The notes beneath the pieces were generated by a model. That model was not told the DNA's origin and did no database searches. It saw only the letters and a list, made by a program, of their open reading frames with translations. Source: Anaerococcus sp. AGMB09787 (lineage in GTDB: Bacteria > Bacillota > Clostridia > Tissierellales > Peptoniphilaceae). Taken from it: 64,000 nucleotides of DNA. Numbering within the stretch: the first letter of the stretch is position 1; each line of letters begins with the position of its first letter. Location of the stretch: positions 1-64,000 of the forward strand of contig NZ_JAKZEY010000034.1 of NCBI RefSeq assembly GCF_022808955.1, in the 5' to 3' direction. This document shows, piece by piece, positions 41,845 to 51,635 of this stretch. The position numbers and the translations under genes were made by a program.

Positions 41845-43059
41845 CTACTCTGTTTCTTCTACACTTTCTTCTACTGAAGTTTGCTCTTCTGGAACTTCCT
41901 CGACTTCTTCTTGTGGTACTTCCTCTATTACCTCTTCGCTGGATTCTTCTTCACTTTCATTAACTGGTACTTCGATATAGTAATATTCGTATTCTACATC
42001 TTCTTCATAGTTTTGATCATAGTATTGGTCATCATTGTAAGTTGATCCAGCTTGTGAAGGATCTGGTTGCTGATATGAATTTACTGGTGCTGGTAGGGCC
42101 TCATTGTATTCTTCTATTATTTGATTATCTTCATCAAGGCCAGCCTTTTCCTTTGTCCAATTTTTGAGTTTGAAGCCAGAAAAATGCTTATCTACAAGGT
42201 CATAGGCCTTTTCGAAATCTACCACATAATAGGATATCCCATCAATTCCTTGCTCATAGCCTGGGATTGTATAGGTATCTACCTTATCTGATGAGAAGTT
42301 TTTGATATTTTTGACATGGTTTATCATTAAAGAAAGTGGGACATTGGTCTTAACATTTCTCATGAAATTGCTAGCGAGGGAAATTAAATCCAATTGGTCG
42401 CTCTTTTCAACAACCTGGTCTACCATGGCCTTCAAGAAGCCTTGTTGGGCATTTACCCTACCTATATCTCCATTTTCATAAATATTTCTTGTTCTTAGGT
42501 ACCAAATAACATCTTTCTTATCAAAGTGGTTGAGACCCTCTCTAATTTTAACAGATCCCTTATCTATGGATACTCCCTTTGGCACTACAAAGTCGACTCC
42601 ACCCATGTCTTCAACTAGCTCTTCTATGGCATCATAGTTGACCTCTACATAGTAGTCGATATCGAGACCCAAGAAGTTTCTTAGGGTTTGGACAGTTAGC
42701 TCGATGCCCCCATAGGCGTGGGCGTGGTTTACCTTGTCAAATTCTTCTCTTATCTTAACCCTGCTATCCCTTGGGACTGACAAAATATCGACCTTGCCAG
42801 TTTGTGTATTGGTTTTGACTAGCATAATGGTATCCGTCCTCGTGAAGTCCTGGTTATCATCCTCGCCATTCTTGTCAACTCCTACTACTAGGATTAGGTG
42901 TTCATTTTTATTTGTATTTACTGCATCGTCATCAAAGGATGAATTTTCTCCATAAATCTTCTTTTTCTCGCTTGCTTGAAGTTTGTTGAGGGCAAAATTC
43001 GACCCAAAAAATGTTATAGCCGCAACTAAGAAGGCTACTAAAAATCTTTTAAATTTCAT
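41845..43059 (-). CDS. LytR-CpsA-Psr (LCP) family cell-wall glycopolymer transferase
   Basis: The 404-residue protein has a short cytoplasmic start, one N-terminal membrane helix (about 5-27) and an extracellular LCP domain (about 50-300). The domain shows VGVDKNGED, RTDTIML, DILSVPRDSRV, KVNHAHAYGG and WYLRTRN. LCP enzymes attach teichoic acids or capsule to peptidoglycan from undecaprenyl-pyrophosphate-linked precursors. After the domain comes a long tail with many Glu, Tyr, Pro and Ser residues (about 325-404), unusually acidic and probably disordered. Cotranscription with fni is notable, since isoprenoid supply feeds the lipid carrier that LCP proteins use. Confidence 0.9.
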   Translation of the reverse strand: MKFKRFLVAFLVAAITFFGSNFALNKLQASEKKKIYGENSSFDDDAVNTNKNEHLILVVGVDKNGEDDNQDFTRTDTIMLVKTNTQTGKVDILSVPRDSRVKIREEFDKVNHAHAYGGIELTVQTLRNFLGLDIDYYVEVNYDAIEELVEDMGGVDFVVPKGVSIDKGSVKIREGLNHFDKKDVIWYLRTRNIYENGDIGRVNAQQGFLKAMVDQVVEKSDQLDLISLASNFMRNVKTNVPLSLMINHVKNIKNFSSDKVDTYTIPGYEQGIDGISYYVVDFEKAYDLVDKHFSGFKLKNWTKEKAGLDEDNQIIEEYNEALPAPVNSYQQPDPSQAGSTYNDDQYYDQNYEEDVEYEYYYIEVPVNESEEESSEEVIEEVPQEEVEEVPEEQTSVEESVEETE

Positions 43060-43102
43060 ATATTTTCCTTAATTAACTTATATTAGTATTATATGCTAAT
43101 TT

Positions 43103-44374
43103 TTAAAATCTTCCTCTATATTTTAGACCATCTGAAAGTCTTTCTAGGGCCTTCATAAAGGATGCCCTCCTCAAGTTTACATTTTTATCACGGGCTATAG
43201 CAAAGACTTCTTCAAAAACCCTAGTCATTTGATCCCTTTGCTTCTCTTGAACTTCTTCTAATGTCAAGTAAGATCCTGTACGATTTTGAACCCATTCATA
43301 GTAGCTGACTAATACTCCACCAGAATTGGCCAAGATATCAGGAATAATCAAGACTCCCTTATCTTCCAAAAGCTCTGCTGCCTTATCAGTTGTAGGGCCA
43401 TTTGCCCCCTCTCCTATTACCCTGGCCTTAATACTTGGGGCAATCTTTTCATCTATGGCATTTTCTAGGGCACATGGAAGGAGGATGTCTACATCTAAGG
43501 CAAAGAATTCTTCATTGGTGATTTTCTCTGCCTTGGCATAATTGAGGGCTGAGCCTTCATTCTCCCTTATAGCTTGAAGTTCTTCTACATCTAATCCCTT
43601 GGTAGAATATATCGCAGATGATCCAGAAGGCGCTTCCTTATCACGGGCATTAAGACCTACTAGTATAGCTCCAAATTCGCAGAGGTATTTTGCTGCAAAG
43701 TATCCCACATTACCAAAACCTTGGAGGGCAAAGGTCTTAGCTTCTAGGCTCTCTCCTCTTTGTTCGTAGGCATATTTTACACTTAGGGCAAGACCATAGC
43801 CTGTAGCAGCACTCCTTCCCAAGGACCCACCAAGGCTTATAGGCTTACCAGTAAAGGTCCCAAAGTCGACCTTTCCCCCATTTAGGGCTATGTACTCATC
43901 TATAAAATAGCCCATAATCTTAGGGTTGGTATTTACATCTGGGGCTGGTACATCTATATCAGATCCCAGGTAATTATTTATAGCCCTGACATAGGCCCTG
44001 GCAAGGCTCTCAAGTTCCCTATCACTTAGTGATTCAGGGTCAACCTTGAGACCTCCCTTGCCTCCACCTAGGGGCAAGGATAAAAGGGCAGACTTGATGG
44101 TCATCATCATTGATAGGGCTTTGACTTCGTTAGCATTTACATTTTCATTAAACCTAACTCCTCCCTTAGAAGGGCCAAGGATTGATGAGTGGGCTGATCT
44201 ATAGGCCTTAAAGACCTTGGTTGAGCCATCATCCATCTTTATTGGTAGGCTTACTTCTATAAGTCTTTCAACATCTTTTAATATTTCATATACGGCTGGA
44301 TCTAGACCTAAATCACTAGCCGCCTCCTTGTATTGACTTTGTACACTTTGTAATATTTCTAAATTTTCTCCCAT
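43103..44374 (-). CDS. gdhA: Glutamate dehydrogenase (Glu/Leu/Phe/Val family)
   Basis: This 423-residue hexameric-type dehydrogenase catalyses glutamate to 2-oxoglutarate plus ammonia. It shows the substrate-binding GGGKGGL with the active-site lysine region, the PAPDVNTN loop, and the Rossmann GFGNVG. The length matches NAD-type clostridial enzymes, fitting an amino-acid-fermenting anaerobe. The ribosome site AAGGAG precedes the ATG. No terminator is visible between it and the LCP gene 43 bases downstream, although a TATAAT occurs there. Confidence 0.93.
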   Translation of the reverse strand: MGENLEILQSVQSQYKEAASDLGLDPAVYEILKDVERLIEVSLPIKMDDGSTKVFKAYRSAHSSILGPSKGGVRFNENVNANEVKALSMMMTIKSALLSLPLGGGKGGLKVDPESLSDRELESLARAYVRAINNYLGSDIDVPAPDVNTNPKIMGYFIDEYIALNGGKVDFGTFTGKPISLGGSLGRSAATGYGLALSVKYAYEQRGESLEAKTFALQGFGNVGYFAAKYLCEFGAILVGLNARDKEAPSGSSAIYSTKGLDVEELQAIRENEGSALNYAKAEKITNEEFFALDVDILLPCALENAIDEKIAPSIKARVIGEGANGPTTDKAAELLEDKGVLIIPDILANSGGVLVSYYEWVQNRTGSYLTLEEVQEKQRDQMTRVFEEVFAIARDKNVNLRRASFMKALERLSDGLKYRGRF

Positions 44375-44435
44375 ATATACTCCTTATTTAATATTATATT
44401 ATATGTTTTTGTCTTTTAAAATCATCATTTCAAAT

Positions 44436-44463
44436 AAAAAAGCCGACCACCGGCCAGCTTTTA
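44436..44463 (-). terminator. Terminator of the sialic-acid operon
   Basis: Minus strand stem of AAAAGC and GCTTTT type with an inner GCCG/CGGC pair, followed by TTTTTT. It lies between the nanE stop and the gdhA start. Confidence 0.8.
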
Positions 44464-44516
44464 GCTTAATGAACTTATTCGAAGAAGTATAAAGTAGCTA
44501 ATTTTAATACTTTATC

Positions 44517-45206
44517 CTACTTGTCCCTATTTATTTCGTCTACAAATTTTTTGGCTATGTTTTGAGGTCTTGTTATAGCTCCACCAACTACTACTGTGTA
44601 GGCACCAAGCTCTAATACCCTTCTTGCCTTTTCAGGAACATCTATATTTCCCTCAGCAATTACTGGGTGGTCTGCTTTTTCTACTATTTCCCTTAAGATC
44701 TTGAAGTCATCTTCGTCAATCTTTAAGCCCTTGGATTCTTCAGTGTATCCAACCATAGTTGTTCCTATGAAATCAAAGCCTAGCTTGTCAGCATGGAGGG
44801 CTTCTTCAACTGTGGAACAATCTGCCATTAAGACTATATCAGGATATTTTTCTCTGATTTTTTTATAAAATTCGTCTAAACTCTCTCCATTTGGTCTAGG
44901 TCTATCTGTCGCATCAGTTGCTATAATTTCTACATTTGTTTCTACAAGTTTGTCTATTTCATCCATAGTTGGTGATATATAGACATTTGAATCTTCATAT
45001 TCTTGTTTAATTATGCCAATTATTGGGAGGTCTACATTTTTTTTGATCTCTTCTATATCTTCAACTGTGTTGGCACGAATACCTACCGCTCCTGCCATTT
45101 TTGCAGCTAGTGCCATTCTTCCCATTATAAATGATGAGTGGAGTGGTTCATCTGCTAGGGCTTGACATGATACTATCAAGCCTCCCTTTACATCTTCTAT
45201 ACTCAT
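44517..45206 (-). CDS. nanE: N-acetylmannosamine-6-phosphate 2-epimerase
   Basis: This 229-residue TIM-barrel enzyme converts ManNAc-6-phosphate to GlcNAc-6-phosphate. Family landmarks are [18 protein letters not shown], the catalytic lysine region [24 protein letters not shown] and IAEGNI. It is the last gene of the nan operon, 76 bases after nanK, behind a good AGGAGG. The next steps (nagA, nagB) are not in the window. Confidence 0.95.
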   Translation of the reverse strand: MSIEDVKGGLIVSCQALADEPLHSSFIMGRMALAAKMAGAVGIRANTVEDIEEIKKNVDLPIIGIIKQEYEDSNVYISPTMDEIDKLVETNVEIIATDATDRPRPNGESLDEFYKKIREKYPDIVLMADCSTVEEALHADKLGFDFIGTTMVGYTEESKGLKIDEDDFKILREIVEKADHPVIAEGNIDVPEKARRVLELGAYTVVVGGAITRPQNIAKKFVDEINRDK

Positions 45207-45282
45207 TAATCCTCCTTGTATTCCTTAGAAAACTAATTCCTTATTGCAAATATGGTCCTCACTACCATCTTACCTTTTTTTC

Positions 45283-46164
45283 TTAATTGTCTTTATATTT
45301 TTCTAAAAATAAATGATAGGCCCCATACATGCCAGACTTGTTGCCAAGTTTTGTGCTTGTTATAGTTGTAGATTCATATATATTTTGAGGAAGAAGTCCT
45401 TTTATCTTCTCCCTTATAGGGTCTATAAATAATTCTTCTTGTTGGCTAATGCCCCCACCAATTATTATGGCTTCGGGATTAACTATTAGCATGATGTGGG
45501 AGATGCCCATGGCTATTATATCTGTCATAGTCCCAACAAGGGCCTTGGCATCTTCATCGCCTTTGTCTATGGCTTCAAAGATTTCCTTGCCATTGGCATA
45601 GGCCTTGGCTGGGTAGTCTTCCTTGGCCCTTCTTAGGAGGGCAGAGGTTGAAGCTAGGCTTTCGAAGCTTTTTCCAAAAAAATCCATATAACCAATCTCT
45701 CCAGCCTGACCTGAGGCTCCCCTATTTATCTTGCCATCTAATATCAAGGCCCCACCTATACCAGTTCCTACTGTTAGGGTAAAGGTTGAAACAAAGTCCT
45801 TGCCTGCTCCTTGGTGGAATTCTCCCATGGCTGCAGCCTTTACATCATTTTCTACTAGGGTGGGGAGGGAAAATTCTTCATATATTTCTTTTTTCCAATC
45901 AAGGCCCATATAATTTTTAAAATTTTCGTTGGTGTAAGCTATTATTCCTGTCTTACTATCAACCATCCCTGCTGTAGATATTGCTATACCATCAAGGTCA
46001 TAGCGAGCCTTAACCTCTCTTATCCTAGCAAATAAATCATCCACTATGAGTCTTGCATCTTCACTTGCCTTGGATTCAAAATTTTCAAAAAATATAGCCT
46101 TATCAGAAGTCTTGAGCATTGATTTTATTTCCGTACCACCTATATCAAAACAAAGTACATTCAT
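45283..46164 (-). CDS. nanK: ROK family kinase, probable N-acetylmannosamine kinase
   Basis: This 293-residue ROK kinase has the ATP loop DIGGTEIKS, the catalytic-site segment ENDVKAAAMGE and TLTVGTGIGGALI. The CxCGxxGC zinc motif of many ROK kinases is absent; this region reads GQAGEIGYMD, as in several Firmicutes homologues. Its position between nanA and nanE identifies the expected substrate as ManNAc. Substrate from sequence alone would remain open, because ROK kinases also act on glucose and others. Confidence 0.88.
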   Translation of the reverse strand: MNVLCFDIGGTEIKSMLKTSDKAIFFENFESKASEDARLIVDDLFARIREVKARYDLDGIAISTAGMVDSKTGIIAYTNENFKNYMGLDWKKEIYEEFSLPTLVENDVKAAAMGEFHQGAGKDFVSTFTLTVGTGIGGALILDGKINRGASGQAGEIGYMDFFGKSFESLASTSALLRRAKEDYPAKAYANGKEIFEAIDKGDEDAKALVGTMTDIIAMGISHIMLIVNPEAIIIGGGISQQEELFIDPIREKIKGLLPQNIYESTTITSTKLGNKSGMYGAYHLFLEKYKDN

Positions 46165-46167
46165 TAT

Positions 46168-47115
46168 CTATTTACCGAATTTCTTCCTTAGTATATCAAT
46201 TACTTTTATATCTTCCAATTCGTATTTATCAGCAAGTTCTACAACTTCTTTTGCAAGTATCTTTTGATCTTCTCCATAGAAGTTTATAAATGGTCTTCTA
46301 GCATAGCCTGCATTAACTCCTGCTTCTCTAAGTAGGGCCTTGATACCAGCTACCATATTACCTGTTCTAACTATGTGGGTTATAAGTACAACGGCACTTC
46401 TTTGTAGCTTGTAAGCTTTTTCTACATTTCCTTCTTTTACATTTTTGTAAATTTGAATGAATAAGTCAGGAAAGAGGTTGTAGAATGATCCTACTATTCC
46501 ATCAACTCCGAGCAAGACATTGGAACTTGCTAGCTCATCTGCTCCACCATAAATCATAAAATCTTTGTCGATATCATCTCTTATAACTGGAATTTCGAAG
46601 ATATCAGTGCTTGTATATTTGACCCCTTGGATATTGTCGATCTTTGATAATTCCACTATCATCTCTTCACTCATAAGACCTGCTAGGGGAACATTATAGA
46701 TTATCATAGGAATATCTACTGCCTCTGCTATGTCCTTGTAGTAGTTAAAGATTTGCTTGCTATTGAAGGCCCAATAAAATGGAGGTACAGATGAGATTGC
46801 AGTAGCACCAGCATCTTTGGCACATTTTGCAAGCTCGATTGTCCTCTTTGTTCCGATGTTTCCTACGTGAACTACTACAGGCACCTTATCTCCAGCTACT
46901 TCCATTACAGCTTCTACTTCTGCTATTCTCTCTTCTGATTTCATCAAGAATCCCTCACCAGTTGAACCAGTTAGGTAGAGTCCATTGATATCAAAACTTA
47001 GTAGGAAGTCAATAAATTCCTTAGTTGCATCTAAATCTAATTCTTCGTTGATATCAAATACTGATATCGCTGCAGGTATTACACCCTTAAAATCTTTTAT
47101 AGTAAATTTACTCAT
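46168..47115 (-). CDS. nanA: N-acetylneuraminate lyase (DHDPS/NanA family)
   Basis: The 315-residue class I aldolase cleaves N-acetylneuraminate to ManNAc and pyruvate. The Schiff-base lysine is K166 in GVKYTS, the catalytic tyrosine Y140 in IYNVP, and the pyruvate-binding loop is GSTGEG. It resembles the Gram-positive lyase group, and adjacent nanK and nanE make the call firm. It overlaps the esterase gene upstream by 8 bases. Confidence 0.92.
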   Translation of the reverse strand: MSKFTIKDFKGVIPAAISVFDINEELDLDATKEFIDFLLSFDINGLYLTGSTGEGFLMKSEERIAEVEAVMEVAGDKVPVVVHVGNIGTKRTIELAKCAKDAGATAISSVPPFYWAFNSKQIFNYYKDIAEAVDIPMIIYNVPLAGLMSEEMIVELSKIDNIQGVKYTSTDIFEIPVIRDDIDKDFMIYGGADELASSNVLLGVDGIVGSFYNLFPDLFIQIYKNVKEGNVEKAYKLQRSAVVLITHIVRTGNMVAGIKALLREAGVNAGYARRPFINFYGEDQKILAKEVVELADKYELEDIKVIDILRKKFGK

Positions 47116-48640
47116 TGCTATCCTCTTTTTTTATTTTATTTAAAAATACCATCTTTTCATCTTCAAAATCGTTAATTCTTTCATATTCATACTTTGGATA
47201 ATATAGGATTCTAGCCTTATCAAAAGACTCGGCCACTTTCTTAGTTAAATCCTTATTTTCCAACTCATCAAGTCCTGCAGATGCCATAAGGACAGGAGCC
47301 GCAATCTTTCTTGCCTTGTCTACAGACTTCTCATCAAAGAGCATTCCTTGTAATATAAGGCCCCTTAGCTTCTTATCGTTTCCTAGATCTAGAGCGATAC
47401 CTGTAGCTTCCCTTTGTCCTATTATATAAATATTCTCATACTTATCCTTATATTTATTCCAAAGAGCCTTTACATTATTAAAATCCTCTTCGCTATTAGT
47501 GAAGTCATAAGATAAGCTATCCATATTAAGCTCAGAGAACCTCCTTAAATAATGGCAACCCATATTTATAGTAGGGTTGAGGTAGAAAAGCAAGCTATCA
47601 TTTCCTTCATTTATGTACTTATAGGAAAATGAATTATCATCCTTGGCTATACCTTCATTTAAATCTGGATCATCTTTAAAAAATGGGAGGACTTCATCTT
47701 CCATAGGACAAATTTTCTCATGACCAAATCCCTTAAACTGGAAGAGTTTCTTAGGAGCCTTAATTTCATTATAGACTGCATATTGAACTTCCGGAGGTAT
47801 GACTTCATCTGCTAGACTTATACCATAAATTATATCCGCTTTGATATAATTTACAAAGTTTGCCGCATCTATATAGGCCAGCTTATCAAAAAATTCATCT
47901 AACTTTTTGCCTTGGGGATCAAACCACCTTGAATAGTACCTTAACCCTTCATAGGCTGATTCGTCATAGTCGAGTTCAAAGACCTTCCTATAGTCTGTAA
48001 GGAAGGGATATAGAATATAGGCCTTTTTTACTACTTCTCTTTGCAAAGCTCCTGTAACGATGGTAATCCCTCCACCTTGGGAAGAGCCAGCCAGGTAAAT
48101 TTTATCTACATCTACTCCCTCTAAGCTCTTGGCAAGATTTACAGTCAAGTAAGCATCCTTGAAGATATTTATATAAAATAAGTCTTCTTTGTCGCCATTT
48201 ATCCCATCTATGATATGACCAGATACCGTAGGCCCCTTGTTAAGTCTCGCCTTCTCCATTTCAAAGCTTAGATCCCCTTGGCCCCTACAATCCATAGCTA
48301 GGACTCCAATCCCTTGGTCAAGGAAGGAGGAGTATTCAAAATATGAACGTGTAGCCCCAGGGTAACCATGGAAGATTACAACTAGGGGGATTTTTTCTTC
48401 TGTTTTTGGTCTTAGGTACTTGCAGTGGATCCTACTTTGATCAAAGCTTTCAAAGTATAGGTGGTAAAACTCACCTCTCTCAAAGTCATCTTCAAAGGCC
48501 TTCTCAATCTTATAGGATGGAGTTAGACCTTGGATATCTTTGATTTGACCAGTCCAAAAATCTTCAAAGTCTACTGGCTTTAGGTTTTCAAGCTTTGTAT
48601 AGGACATTTCATCTACATTATTAAAATGTTTTTTGATCAT
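47108..48640 (-). CDS. CE7-type acetyl esterase with a degenerate second hydrolase domain, probable sialate O-acetylesterase
   Basis: Residues 1 to about 320 form a CE7 (acetyl xylan esterase/cephalosporin C deacetylase) domain. It carries all three family signatures: RGQ in DCRGQGD, GSSQGG with nucleophile S187, and HE in FGHEK, plus DEVIPPE for the acid. CE7 proteins are usually about 320 residues. This one continues to 510 with a segment that again reads like an alpha/beta hydrolase, but its nucleophile elbow is IIGQREATGIA with no serine. There is no signal peptide. Cytoplasmic removal of O-acetyl groups from imported sialic acid fits the place between the transporter and nanA; pneumococcal nan loci carry a comparable esterase. 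Confidence 0.82.
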   Translation of the reverse strand: MIKKHFNNVDEMSYTKLENLKPVDFEDFWTGQIKDIQGLTPSYKIEKAFEDDFERGEFYHLYFESFDQSRIHCKYLRPKTEEKIPLVVIFHGYPGATRSYFEYSSFLDQGIGVLAMDCRGQGDLSFEMEKARLNKGPTVSGHIIDGINGDKEDLFYINIFKDAYLTVNLAKSLEGVDVDKIYLAGSSQGGGITIVTGALQREVVKKAYILYPFLTDYRKVFELDYDESAYEGLRYYSRWFDPQGKKLDEFFDKLAYIDAANFVNYIKADIIYGISLADEVIPPEVQYAVYNEIKAPKKLFQFKGFGHEKICPMEDEVLPFFKDDPDLNEGIAKDDNSFSYKYINEGNDSLLFYLNPTINMGCHYLRRFSELNMDSLSYDFTNSEEDFNNVKALWNKYKDKYENIYIIGQREATGIALDLGNDKKLRGLILQGMLFDEKSVDKARKIAAPVLMASAGLDELENKDLTKKVAESFDKARILYYPKYEYERINDFEDEKMVFLNKIKKEDSNE

Positions 48641-48641
48641 T

Positions 48642-49736
48642 CTACTTCCCTTGGTATAGGTGACAAGCTACAAAATGACCATTTCCTAAGTCCTTAAATT
48701 CTGGAACTTTTTGCTCGCAAATTTCTCCTATATATTTTGGACACCTATTATGGAAAGGACAGCCAGAAGGTTTGTGGATTGGACTTGGTACATCCCCTTC
48801 TAGGACTATTCTCTTTGACTCTCTTCCAACTTCAGGAATTGGCACAGCAGATAGAAGAGCCTCTGTATAAGGGTGGGCAGGCTTTCTATTTAATTCAACA
48901 CTGTCAGCGTATTCTAATATATGACCTAGGTACATTACTATTATCCTATCAGAGATATATTCTACAACTGATAAGTCATGGGCAATGAATACATAGGTTA
49001 GGTCCAATTCTTTTTGGATATCTTGGAGGAGGTTAATAACTTGAGCTTGGATAGATACGTCTAGGGCTGATACCGGCTCATCAAGTATAACTACTTCAGG
49101 TGATACTGATAGGGCTCTGGCTATACAAAGTCTTTGCCTTTGACCACCGGAAAATTCGTGTGGATACCTATAAATAAACTCTGGTCTTAGGTTAACTCTT
49201 CTTAGCCTATCTTCCATTATCATCTCAAGGTCTTCTTTGCTATTTACACCATGGGCTTTGAGGGGTTCTGCAAAGGAATCATAAATTTTTCTCATTGGGT
49301 TTAGAGCAGAGTATGGGTCTTGGAAGACCATTTGCACTTCTTTTCTAAAGTCAAATAATTGATCCTTGTTAAACTTAGTTATATCAGTCATAGTTCCATG
49401 GAGGTTATACAAAACTTCTCCACCAGTAGGTTCTTCTAGCCTCATAATAGACCTTCCTAGGGTTGTCTTGCCACATCCAGATTCTCCTACAACACCAATG
49501 GTTTCCCCTCTTTTTACTGTAAATGTCACATTATCAACTGCCTTTACATCATTTACTTTCTTTTTTTTGAAAGTTCCTTCATAGATAGGAAAGTATGTTT
49601 TAAGGCCTCTTACGTCAAAAACCAATTCATTATTACTAGACTTCATATCTTTATTGTCAAGATTTGTGTGAATTGCTGATTTTATATCTGAATTTGAATT
49701 ATCAATTGTTTTTTGATTTGTATTATCAGTTTTCAT
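48642..49736 (-). CDS. Opp-type ABC transporter ATP-binding protein (OppF-like)
   Basis: This 364-residue ATPase has Walker A GESGCGKTT, the ABC signature FSGGQRQR, Walker B VVILDEP, and the C-terminal oligopeptide-transporter cysteine region (CPFHNRCP, CEQK). A poorly conserved Asn/Asp-rich extension of about 35 residues precedes the domain. It pairs with the OppD-like ATPase, whose gene it overlaps by 11 bases. Its location inside the nan operon suggests that the system carries sialic acid rather than peptides. Confidence 0.9.
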   Translation of the reverse strand: MKTDNTNQKTIDNSNSDIKSAIHTNLDNKDMKSSNNELVFDVRGLKTYFPIYEGTFKKKKVNDVKAVDNVTFTVKRGETIGVVGESGCGKTTLGRSIMRLEEPTGGEVLYNLHGTMTDITKFNKDQLFDFRKEVQMVFQDPYSALNPMRKIYDSFAEPLKAHGVNSKEDLEMIMEDRLRRVNLRPEFIYRYPHEFSGGQRQRLCIARALSVSPEVVILDEPVSALDVSIQAQVINLLQDIQKELDLTYVFIAHDLSVVEYISDRIIVMYLGHILEYADSVELNRKPAHPYTEALLSAVPIPEVGRESKRIVLEGDVPSPIHKPSGCPFHNRCPKYIGEICEQKVPEFKDLGNGHFVACHLYQGK

Positions 49737-50739
49737 CTACAATCTCCTTGCTACCTTCATGTAAGATACACCTTGCTACATGGTTGCCCTCTATCCTATA
49801 TAAAGGAATATCCCTATTTTTACATTCTTCTTTTGCATATTGGCATCTTGATGCAAACTCACATCCCTTTACATAAGAAGCAGGGTCTGGAGTCTCGCCT
49901 GGTATTGTGGCAAGTTTTTTATTCTTATCCATTCCTGGAATAGGAACTGATTTAAGAAGAGCCTTGGTATAAGGATGGGATGGGTTAGTGAAAATATCCG
50001 CTACTTCACCATATTCTACAATTCTTCCCATATACATAACAGCTACTTGGTCAGCCACTTCTGCTACAAGTCCCATATTGTGGGTAATAAGGATAACTGA
50101 CTTACCTTCCTTATCTCTCATATCCTTCATAAGGTCCATAATTTGGGCTTGGATTGTTACGTCAAGGGCTGTTGTTGGCTCATCTGCTATAAGAAGGTCA
50201 GGGTTATTTACCATGGCAATAGCAATCATTGCCCTTTGCTTCATACCACCTGAGAATTGGTGAGGGTAGTTGTCAAACCTTGACTCAGCTTCAGGTATGC
50301 CAAGCTTCTTGATCATCTCTATACCTATAGAACGAGCTTCACTTTTTGATATATCCCTATGCTCTCTTATATTTTCCATAATTTGATATCCTACAGTATA
50401 TACTGGGTTTAGGGATTGCATAGGATCTTGGAAGATCATGCCGATCTCATTTCCCCTAATTTTTCTCATGGTCTTGCCATAAGGTTTTTGGGCAAGGATG
50501 TCGATATCCTTTAGAGATTCACTCTTAAACATTGACGTTCCTGATGCTATTTTTCCATTCTTAGGCAAGAGATTAACCATAGAATTTACTGTAACTGACT
50601 TACCAGAACCACTCTCTCCTACTATGGATAGGATTTGTCCTTTTTTTACATCTAATGAAACATTCTTTACTATTCTTATGATATTTTTACCTACCTTGAA
50701 TTCAGTAGACAAATTTCTTAATTCTATAATATTTTCCAT
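49726..50739 (-). CDS. Opp-type ABC transporter ATP-binding protein (OppD-like)
   Basis: This 337-residue ATPase has Walker A GESGSGKSVT, signature FSGGMKQRAM, Walker B LLIADEP and the C-terminal cysteine cluster (CEFASRCQYAKEEC) that in related ATPases can bind an iron-sulfur cluster. It is the partner of the OppF-like ATPase for energising import. The gene sits 8 bases downstream of the OppC-like permease gene. Confidence 0.92.
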   Translation of the reverse strand: MENIIELRNLSTEFKVGKNIIRIVKNVSLDVKKGQILSIVGESGSGKSVTVNSMVNLLPKNGKIASGTSMFKSESLKDIDILAQKPYGKTMRKIRGNEIGMIFQDPMQSLNPVYTVGYQIMENIREHRDISKSEARSIGIEMIKKLGIPEAESRFDNYPHQFSGGMKQRAMIAIAMVNNPDLLIADEPTTALDVTIQAQIMDLMKDMRDKEGKSVILITHNMGLVAEVADQVAVMYMGRIVEYGEVADIFTNPSHPYTKALLKSVPIPGMDKNKKLATIPGETPDPASYVKGCEFASRCQYAKEECKNRDIPLYRIEGNHVARCILHEGSKEIVDEN

Positions 50740-50747
50740 AATATCTC

Positions 50748-51626
50748 CTAATTTCTAGGGTCGAGAGCATCCCTTAGACCATCACCTAAGAAGTTGATAC
50801 TCATTACAAATAATGATATTACTAGACCTGGAATTATCCATTGCCACTTATACATTTGTATAACAGTAATAGACTTAGCTGCATTTATTATAGTTCCCCA
50901 AGTAGGAACGTTAGTTGGTACACCTAGTCCCAAGAAGGATAGGCCAGTCTCTTGGAGGATAAAGTAAGCTATGTTTATTGTAGTTGCTACTATGATAGGA
51001 CTTAGAGTGTTTGGTAGGATATCTTTAAACATTATCTTGAAGTCAGATATTCCAAAGGCCCTGTTTACATCAACATATGTTTCTTCTCTAAGTCTTAATA
51101 CTTCATTTCTTACAATTCTAAATACTGTCATCCAACCTACAAAGGTAAATACCCAAATCATATTGGTTACTGATGGTCCTATGATTGTAACCAAGACCAT
51201 TACCAAGATAATTAGAGGGAAGGATTGGAGGATTTCGGAAATTCTTATAAGAATGGAGTCAATAAAGCCTCCAAAATATCCAGCTATTAGACCCAAGACT
51301 GTTCCTATAATTGATGTTGTCATAGCTGATACAACTCCTATCATTATAGAAATTCTACCACCATATAGTAACCTTGAATATAAATCACGTCCAGTAGAAT
51401 CAGTTCCAAAGATATGGATCCCACTGGGTGCTTGGTTTAACGATGCCATATCAATTTGGTTTGGATCATAAGTTGCAAAAATCGGAGCAAATACTGATAA
51501 TATAATCATCGCCAAAACTATAATTAGACCTAATATAGCAAGCTTATTAGAAAAAAACTTTTGAATAGATCTCTTAGCTAGAGATGATTTTGGCTTTCTT
51601 TTTACATTGATTTTATTTTCACTCAT
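50748..51626 (-). CDS. Opp-type ABC transporter permease (OppC/DppC-like)
   Basis: This 292-residue permease has six predicted membrane segments and a charged N-terminus. It shows the OppC_N segment, the HIFGTDSTGRDLYSRLLYGG motif typical of DppC/OppC, and the EAA loop near GISDFKIMFKDILPN. It forms the membrane pore with the OppB-like subunit encoded 9 bases upstream. Confidence 0.93.
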   Translation of the reverse strand: MSENKINVKRKPKSSLAKRSIQKFFSNKLAILGLIIVLAMIILSVFAPIFATYDPNQIDMASLNQAPSGIHIFGTDSTGRDLYSRLLYGGRISIMIGVVSAMTTSIIGTVLGLIAGYFGGFIDSILIRISEILQSFPLIILVMVLVTIIGPSVTNMIWVFTFVGWMTVFRIVRNEVLRLREETYVDVNRAFGISDFKIMFKDILPNTLSPIIVATTINIAYFILQETGLSFLGLGVPTNVPTWGTIINAAKSITVIQMYKWQWIIPGLVISLFVMSINFLGDGLRDALDPRN

Positions 51627-51635
51627 AATAAACTC

